A stretch of 7,745 nt of DNA from an uncultured Dehalococcoidia bacterium (GTDB lineage: Bacteria; Chloroflexota; Dehalococcoidia; Tepidiformales; Tepidiformaceae), in assembly GCA_937864275.1 (NCBI GenBank), contig CALMIW010000075.1, positions 1 through 7,745 on the forward strand. The letters run 5' to 3'. The notes beneath the pieces were generated by a model. It worked only from the letters and a program-made list of their open reading frames with translations, was not told the DNA's origin and did no database searches. This document shows, one piece after another, positions 5,235-7,745 of this stretch (positions within the stretch are counted from its first letter, which is position 1; the number at the start of each line of letters is the position of its first letter). The position numbers and the translations under genes are program-made.

Positions 5235-5674
5235 GTGGCCCGCCCGACCGTTTCGCGGCCATCGTGGCCGTGCATGTGCTCCTGTTTCGCGATGACTCGC
5301 TGCTCCTCCTTCGCCGCGCAAACACCGGGTACCAGGACGGCAACTACAGCGTGCCGGCCGGCCACCTCGACGGCGGCGAGACAGTGACCGCCGCGGCCAT
5401 CCGTGAAGCTGCCGAGGAAGTCGGCATCCGCCTCGCCCCCGACGATGCCCGGCACGCCCTGGTCATGCATCGCATGGCCGAGCGGGAGCGCATCGACTTT
5501 TTCGTCGCAACCTCGCGCTGGAGTGGCGAACCCGCGAACCGCGAGCCGGGCAAGTGCGACGAACTCTCGTGGCACCGGCTCGATGCCTTGCCGGCGAACA
5601 CGGTGCCGTACGTCCGGCGCGCGATCGAGGGGTACCTGTCCGGCGAGCGATACGTGGAGTTCGGCTGTGACTGA
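5231..5674 (+). CDS. Nudix hydrolase
   Basis: Hydrolase of nucleoside diphosphates linked to another moiety, Mg2+ dependent, cytoplasmic. The 147-residue protein carries a complete Nudix box Gx5Ex7REUxEExGU at 44-66: G44, E50, R58-E59, E62-E63, G65, I66. It is preceded by GNYSVPAGHLDGGE, a form seen in many small bacterial Nudix proteins. The substrate cannot be named from sequence; nucleotide-pool cleaning (8-oxo-dGTP or similar) is one option among many. It starts with GTG inside the cvpA stop codon and has no independent promoter that I can see, so it depends on cvpA transcription and translation. Confidence 0.9.
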   Translation: MSGPPDRFAAIVAVHVLLFRDDSLLLLRRANTGYQDGNYSVPAGHLDGGETVTAAAIREAAEEVGIRLAPDDARHALVMHRMAERERIDFFVATSRWSGEPANREPGKCDELSWHRLDALPANTVPYVRRAIEGYLSGERYVEFGCD

Positions 5675-5712
5675 GAATCAGCGGCTAACCGGCCGGCCGT
5701 TGGGGCATCCTG

Positions 5713-6033
5713 ATGACCGTGAAAGTCGGAAAGGTCGAAGTCGATCGCGAGTGGCTAGCCAGGGTCTGCAAGAAGTGGCGCCTGCGAGAGATCGCTGTCT
5801 TCGGGTCGGTGACCAGGGACGACTTCGATGAGGAGAGCGACGTCGATCTTCTCGTGACGTTCGATCCGGGCTCACGTTTCACGATGCTCAAGCTCGCGGA
5901 CATCGAGGCAGACCTCTCTGCGGTGTTCGGGCGACCAGTGGACGTCGTGGAACGTGCGGCTGTCGAAGAGAATCCCAACTGGATACTCCGACGGTCCATT
6001 CTCGACAGTGCGCAACGGCTCGATGTCGCCTGA
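5713..6033 (+). CDS. MNT-domain nucleotidyltransferase, antitoxin of a HEPN/MNT pair (MntA-like)
   Basis: Minimal nucleotidyltransferase of the pol-beta fold. In the Shewanella HepT/MntA system this protein neutralises the HEPN toxin by adding AMP units to a tyrosine of the toxin. The 106-residue product has the signature GSX10DXD intact: G31-S32, D43 and D45 (SDVDLLV), and a likely third acidic residue D77 in VDVVE. The N-terminal part (1-25) is a helical lead-in. The start ATG at 5713 has only a weak GGGG upstream. It overlaps the HEPN gene by 11 nt, as expected for a co-translated pair with the antitoxin first. Codons such as AGG, CTA and CGA occur that seem rarer in the neighbours, which may reflect acquisition by transfer. 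Confidence 0.9.
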   Translation: MTVKVGKVEVDREWLARVCKKWRLREIAVFGSVTRDDFDEESDVDLLVTFDPGSRFTMLKLADIEADLSAVFGRPVDVVERAAVEENPNWILRRSILDSAQRLDVA

Positions 6034-6364
6034 TGCCGCCCTGCTGATCGACATGCTTCTGGCTTGCCGGCGAATCTCGGAGTGGGTGGCGGGGATGGAC
6101 CTCGAAGCCTTCAGGGGCGACGAGAAGACGTACTTCGCCGTCCAGCACCAGTTCATGATTCTCGGCGAGGCTACAAAGCGGCTATCCACCGAATTCCGCG
6201 AGGCGAACCCTTCGGTCACCTGGAGGGAGATAGCGGGACTCCGCGACGTGCTGATCCACGGCTACCATCGCGTGTCGACGGCGGACCTGTGGCAGACCGC
6301 AACGGAGTTCATTCCACCGCTGGCCGAATTCCTCGAGACGGTGGTGGAACCGGAGAAGCTATAA
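6023..6364 (+). CDS. HEPN-domain RNase toxin (DUF86, HepT-like)
   Basis: All-helical HEPN ribonuclease; HepT-type toxins cut RNA and stop growth unless modified by the partner MNT protein. The 113-residue product has the family helices (ALLIDMLLACRRISEWV, FAVQHQFMILGEATKRLS) and the catalytic RX4HXY motif intact: R74, H79 and Y81 in LRDVLIHGY. The tyrosine is the residue AMPylated in characterised systems. The start is ATG at 6023, inside the end of the antitoxin gene in another frame; it gives MSPDAALLIDML, a usual start for this family, and no Shine-Dalgarno is evident, so coupling to the upstream gene is likely. It ends 24 bp before the convergent sulfatase stop. Confidence 0.9.
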   Translation: MSPDAALLIDMLLACRRISEWVAGMDLEAFRGDEKTYFAVQHQFMILGEATKRLSTEFREANPSVTWREIAGLRDVLIHGYHRVSTADLWQTATEFIPPLAEFLETVVEPEKL

Positions 6365-6388
6365 CCAATCGATTCTCGGTCTACACCC

Positions 6389-7745
6389 TTAGCTCAGCCC
6401 GAAGCGCACGAACGTGTCGTCCGGCGCCTCGATCGAGAGGAGGGCCTGGCGGAGCTTGTCGGCCATCTCCCGCTCGAGGCCCCGGCCGGCGAGGTTCTCC
6501 TCTTCGTTGGGGTCCTGACCGGGGCGGTAGAGGTAGTTACCGGTGAAGCGCGTGCTTGCCCAGTGGGGCAGCATGTCGCCCGGCTGGAACGGCTGGCGGA
6601 TGACCGGCACCCTGGTCCCCGGCATCCGGTCCAGGAAGGCGCGCTCGTCGGGTTTCGGCAGGTTCGGCGGCGGGTTCGGGATGTGCACCGGCATCGTCGA
6701 CCAGCGGTTGCTCCACATCGAGATGGGGAAGTTGCCGTTTTCGGGGGCGCGGGCGTACTTCGCCTCGTCATCGACGAGATGGACTTCGCGGCCCCAGACG
6801 CCAAGGAGCGCCCACTCTCGCACGGCCTTCGCCTCTCCCGTGACGAGCGGGATGAGCGACTGCCCGTGCGTGCGGTGCTCCGGAGTCACGCCGAAGAGGT
6901 CGCACAGCGTCGCGAAGATGTCGACGCTCGTCGTCAGCGCGTTATTGACCGAGGGCTCGATTCCCGGCCAGCGGATCATCAGCGGGATGTGGCCGAGCGG
7001 CTCGTACACCGGCACGGCAGGCTTACCCCAGATGTCGCGTTCACCCAGGTAGTGGCCGTGGTCGGTGCAGACGATCACGGCGGTCTCCTCAAGGACGTTG
7101 TTGCGTTCCAGCGACTCCATCACTTTCCCGAACCAGTGGTCGATCATGGTGAGCTTGCCGCCGTACTGGGCGCGGACCTGGTGCGCCTGCCGCTCGGTGA
7201 GGATGCCCTTTCGCTGCGCGGCGGCGTGGTAGGGCGGCCAGATGAGGTGCGGGCCCTCCCAGGTGTCGTCGTAGAGCCGTGCGTACGGGTCTGGCGTGTC
7301 GAACGGCTCGTGCGGGTCGAACTCGTCGACGAAGAGGAAGAAGCGGTCGTGGAAGCCGGCGTTGTCGTCCAGCCACTTCGCGGCCGCGGTCATGGTCTTC
7401 GGCCCGGGAAAGTCGGCTTCCTCCCGGAAGTAGCCACGGGAATTGTCGTACGGCAGCCAGGGGCGTCCGAAGCCGGGCGCGCCCATCCAGGTCGGGTCGG
7501 GCCGAGTTTTCCAGAGGTCGCCTTCGTGGCCCCGCTGGTAGTCCCATGCGCTGAAGTCCGTGTGGTAGTTCTCGCCGCCCATTTCGAAGAGGTGAGGGTG
7601 GTCCGAGATAAGTTGGGAGACCACGCCTGCCTTGTGCAGGTGGCGCGTGATCGCGTCTTCCCAGATCTCGATCGAGCCCCAAGGTCGCCAGAGGAAGTCG
7701 AGGGAGCCGCAGAGGATGTAGTGCCGGGCCGGCATGCAGGGGAGC
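6389..7745 (-). CDS. Sulfatase family hydrolase, partial, N-terminus outside window
   Basis: Type I sulfatase (alkaline phosphatase superfamily), which cleaves sulfate esters using a formylglycine made from cysteine or serine. 451 residues are in the window and the frame runs off the edge: the first codons read LPCMPARHYILCG, so CMPAR (7738-7724), matching the CxPxR formylglycine signature, is present. The true start lies upstream, and the Met at 7735 is internal. Further motifs are FDPHEPF (7321-7301) and CTDHG (D-H-G at 7063-7055) with ERDIWGKP, which hold metal and sulfate ligands in the family. C-terminal residues fit the smaller second domain. Missing is the N-terminal segment with the first metal-binding aspartates. 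The substrate is unknown; sulfated glycan or aryl sulfate are options, and phosphonate monoester hydrolase-like activity cannot be excluded. Upstream neighbours are unseen. Confidence 0.92.
   Translation of the reverse strand, partial: LPCMPARHYILCGSLDFLWRPWGSIEIWEDAITRHLHKAGVVSQLISDHPHLFEMGGENYHTDFSAWDYQRGHEGDLWKTRPDPTWMGAPGFGRPWLPYDNSRGYFREEADFPGPKTMTAAAKWLDDNAGFHDRFFLFVDEFDPHEPFDTPDPYARLYDDTWEGPHLIWPPYHAAAQRKGILTERQAHQVRAQYGGKLTMIDHWFGKVMESLERNNVLEETAVIVCTDHGHYLGERDIWGKPAVPVYEPLGHIPLMIRWPGIEPSVNNALTTSVDIFATLCDLFGVTPEHRTHGQSLIPLVTGEAKAVREWALLGVWGREVHLVDDEAKYARAPENGNFPISMWSNRWSTMPVHIPNPPPNLPKPDERAFLDRMPGTRVPVIRQPFQPGDMLPHWASTRFTGNYLYRPGQDPNEEENLAGRGLEREMADKLRQALLSIEAPDDTFVRFGLS

Noticed and set aside
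4413..5321. 302-codon open frame on the minus strand across cvpA
   Set aside because: Arg/Glu/His-rich composition without domains, opposite a clear four-helix CvpA protein.
5691..5698. GGCCGGCC palindrome upstream of the MNT gene as a toxin–antitoxin operator
   Set aside because: The palindrome does not extend into its flanks and an 8-bp G/C palindrome is common by chance in GC-rich DNA.
6350..6390. Terminator between the HEPN gene and the sulfatase
   Set aside because: Only a loose, bulged pairing (CCGGAGAA with TTCTCGG) with a long loop and no T-run; not supportable.
1..7745. CRISPR arrays, tRNA or rRNA genes, insertion sequences
   Set aside because: No regularly spaced repeats, no cloverleaf with T-loop consensus, and no transposase or terminal inverted repeats were seen; almost all sequence is explained by protein-coding genes.

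Overview
This window comes from a GC-rich bacterium, most likely a member of the Chloroflexota; an actinobacterium-like lineage is the main alternative. The reasons are a MerR-family HspR repressor in a chaperone operon, a leaderless-looking dnaJ promoter, GC-rich codon use and a MntA/HepT-type nucleotidyltransferase–HEPN pair. The placement is an inference from gene content; no marker gene in the window settles it.

Positions 1-3543 hold a heat-shock operon on the minus strand, read dnaJ > hspR > (possible 49-codon ORF) > clpC-like AAA+ unfoldase, which leaves the window at base 1. The DnaJ has only two of the four usual zinc-finger repeats. The unfoldase has the short UVR-bearing linker of ClpC, not the long coiled coil of ClpB. 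Divergent to it, an Hsp20 small heat-shock protein runs on the plus strand (3544-4032) and ends in a clear hairpin terminator. The 149-bp dnaJ/hsp20 intergenic region is AT-richer than its surroundings and holds a good dnaJ promoter. J-domain cochaperone, small holdase, AAA+ unfoldase and repressor together look like one self-regulated protein quality-control unit.

Positions 4135-4606 (minus strand) carry a Trm112-like zinc protein coupled to a two-helix membrane protein. Divergent from them, 4686-5674 (plus strand) carries a CvpA-family membrane protein overlapping a Nudix hydrolase by 4 nt. Next, 5713-6364 (plus strand) is a MNT–HEPN toxin–antitoxin pair with both signature motifs intact, overlapping by 11 nt. 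The window ends with a convergent sulfatase (6389-7745, minus strand) whose N-terminus lies outside the window, although its catalytic CxPAR motif is just inside.

Overall this is chromosomal housekeeping sequence with one accessory TA module. The points most worth checking are the single-zinc-site DnaJ, the ClpC-type unfoldase under HspR, the possible small gene and repeats between hspR and clpC, and the leaderless dnaJ promoter.
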